This document shows positions 5,052 through 5,860 of a stretch of 5,860 nt of DNA, piece by piece. A program made the position numbers and the translations under genes. Numbering within the stretch: the stretch's first letter is position 1; every line of letters begins with the position of its first letter. The stretch comes from Actinomycetes bacterium. GTDB lineage: Bacteria; Actinomycetota; Thermoleophilia; Gaiellales; Gaiellaceae. A model generated the notes under the pieces. It worked only from the letters and a program-made list of their open reading frames with translations. It was not told where the DNA came from and ran no database searches. The stretch spans positions 1 through 5,860 of the forward strand of contig JANXXF010000043.1 in the NCBI GenBank assembly GCA_025350775.1, written 5' to 3'.

Positions 5052-5860
5052 CGCGAGGCCTCTTGCGCCCACGCCACCGTCCGAGCAATGCCTTCCGGCA
5101 GCCCGACGCGCGGCTCCCAGCCGGTGAGCTTGCGAATCTGCGCGATGTCTGCCGCGGAGCGGCGCTGATCGCCGAGCTGGGCGCCGGTTCGCCGGATCTC
5201 CCACTCTTCGCCGCCCGTGGCTGCGACGATGACCGCTGCTGCGAGCTCGTTGATAGATGTCTCGTGCCCGCTGCCGACGTTGAGCGCGGCACCGCGCGTC
5301 GCGGGCTCGTCGAGAACAGCGAGCCAGGCGCGAACCGCGTCGTCGACGTGGACGAAGTCGCGCGTCTGACGTCCGTCGGCGTGGACGTTGATCGGCTCGC
5401 CGCGGAGGACGTTGCCGATGAAGATCGCGAGCACTCCCTGGTACGGGTTGCGCAGATCCTGCCGCTCGCCGTAGACGTTGAACATCCGCAGCGCGCTGAC
5501 GCTCAGGTCGATGTCGGTACGGCCGCCGGCGATCAGCACGTACCGCTCCGCTGCGAGCTTCGTGACGCCGTAATTCGACACCGGCACGCAGGGCGCCGTC
5601 TCCGCGATGGGCACCGTGGCCGGCTCGCCGTATGCCGTCATCGAGCTCGCGTGCAGGAGGCGGGGGACGCCGTGGGCGGCGCACGCCTTGAGCACCGCGA
5701 GCGTGCCCGCGACGTTCGTCATCAGGTCGCGCTCCGGATGGGCGAACGACTGGGAGATGCTCGCCTGGCCGGCAACGTGCAGCACGGCAGCGAAGCGGCC
5801 GCGTGCCACGACGGATTCGACTGCCTCCGTGTCGGCGACGTCGGCCTGCACGAGCTCGAC
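5048..5860 (-). CDS. NAD-dependent epimerase of the extended SDR family (N-terminus outside window)
   Basis: The frame is open to the right window edge (270 codons visible, starting VELVQADVAD), so the true start and the GxxGxxG NAD-binding loop are missing. Visible family motifs are VLHVAGQASI (SDR acid-free version of the HLAA motif), LLHASSMTAYGEP with the catalytic Ser/Thr, NYGVTK (YxxxK active site about residues 97-101), RMFNVYGERQ, PYQGV and QTRDFVHVDDAVRA. These are typical of UDP-glucose/UDP-GlcNAc 4-epimerase-like enzymes. The SSMTAYG segment lacks the Asp-Glu pair that 4,6-dehydratases carry at that place, so an epimerase or reductase is favoured over a LegB/RmlB dehydratase. A GTG at 5851 is an internal codon, not a convincing start. 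It leads the visible part of the operon and probably supplies another nucleotide sugar for the same glycan. Substrate is unknown. Confidence 0.88.
   Translation of the reverse strand, partial: VELVQADVADTEAVESVVARGRFAAVLHVAGQASISQSFAHPERDLMTNVAGTLAVLKACAAHGVPRLLHASSMTAYGEPATVPIAETAPCVPVSNYGVTKLAAERYVLIAGGRTDIDLSVSALRMFNVYGERQDLRNPYQGVLAIFIGNVLRGEPINVHADGRQTRDFVHVDDAVRAWLAVLDEPATRGAALNVGSGHETSINELAAAVIVAATGGEEWEIRRTGAQLGDQRRSAADIAQIRKLTGWEPRVGLPEGIARTVAWAQEASR
5059..5064 (-). promoter_or_regulatory. Ribosome-binding site for neuA
   Basis: AAGAGG on the minus strand lies seven bases before the ATG at 5051, inside the end of the epimerase gene. Together with the ATGA overlap it supports this start over the longer in-frame opening upstream. 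Confidence 0.55.

Noticed and set aside
5052..5684. Possible N-terminal extension of neuA
   Set aside because: It lies inside the epimerase in another frame, is Arg-rich and has no domain; the ATG at 5051 has a ribosome-binding site and gives normal family length.

Overview
The window is a tightly packed stretch of bacterial DNA, visibly very rich in G+C (by eye about two thirds or more). All genes read leftwards on the minus strand. Base composition, GTG starts and the Ala/Arg/Asp/Val-rich proteins suggest a high-GC soil-type bacterium, most simply an actinobacterium. That placement is an inference, because no taxonomic marker gene is present.

In transcription order (right to left), the window opens inside an extended-SDR nucleotide-sugar epimerase whose N-terminus lies outside (5860-5048). 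Next come a CMP-nonulosonate cytidylyltransferase (NeuA type, 5051-4332), a nonulosonate synthase with a C-terminal SAF domain (NeuB type, 4335-3307), a hydrolysing UDP-GlcNAc 2-epimerase (NeuC type, 3310-2168), a small free-standing CBS-pair protein (2168-1821) and a 559-residue capsule-synthesis/KpsC-KpsS-like putative glycosyltransferase (1817-138). Consecutive genes overlap by 1 to 4 bases or sit 3 bases apart, so this is one translationally coupled operon. No promoter or terminator is visible inside it.

The three central enzymes make an activated nine-carbon sugar acid. NeuC releases ManNAc (or a 2,4-diacetamido analogue) from a UDP-sugar, NeuB condenses it with phosphoenolpyruvate, and NeuA charges the product with CMP. 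The last gene could put the sugar onto a surface glycan. The exact sugar (N-acetylneuraminic, legionaminic or other) cannot be decided here, because genes that would make a bacillosamine-type precursor would lie outside the window.

At the left edge (about 1-138) the operon meets the end of an insertion sequence. The first 31 codons of a probable IS630-family transposase are present, preceded by a comparatively AT-rich stretch typical of an IS end. A TA dinucleotide at the junction is part of the TAG stop codon of the glycosyltransferase, so the present 3' end of the operon may have been set by the insertion.
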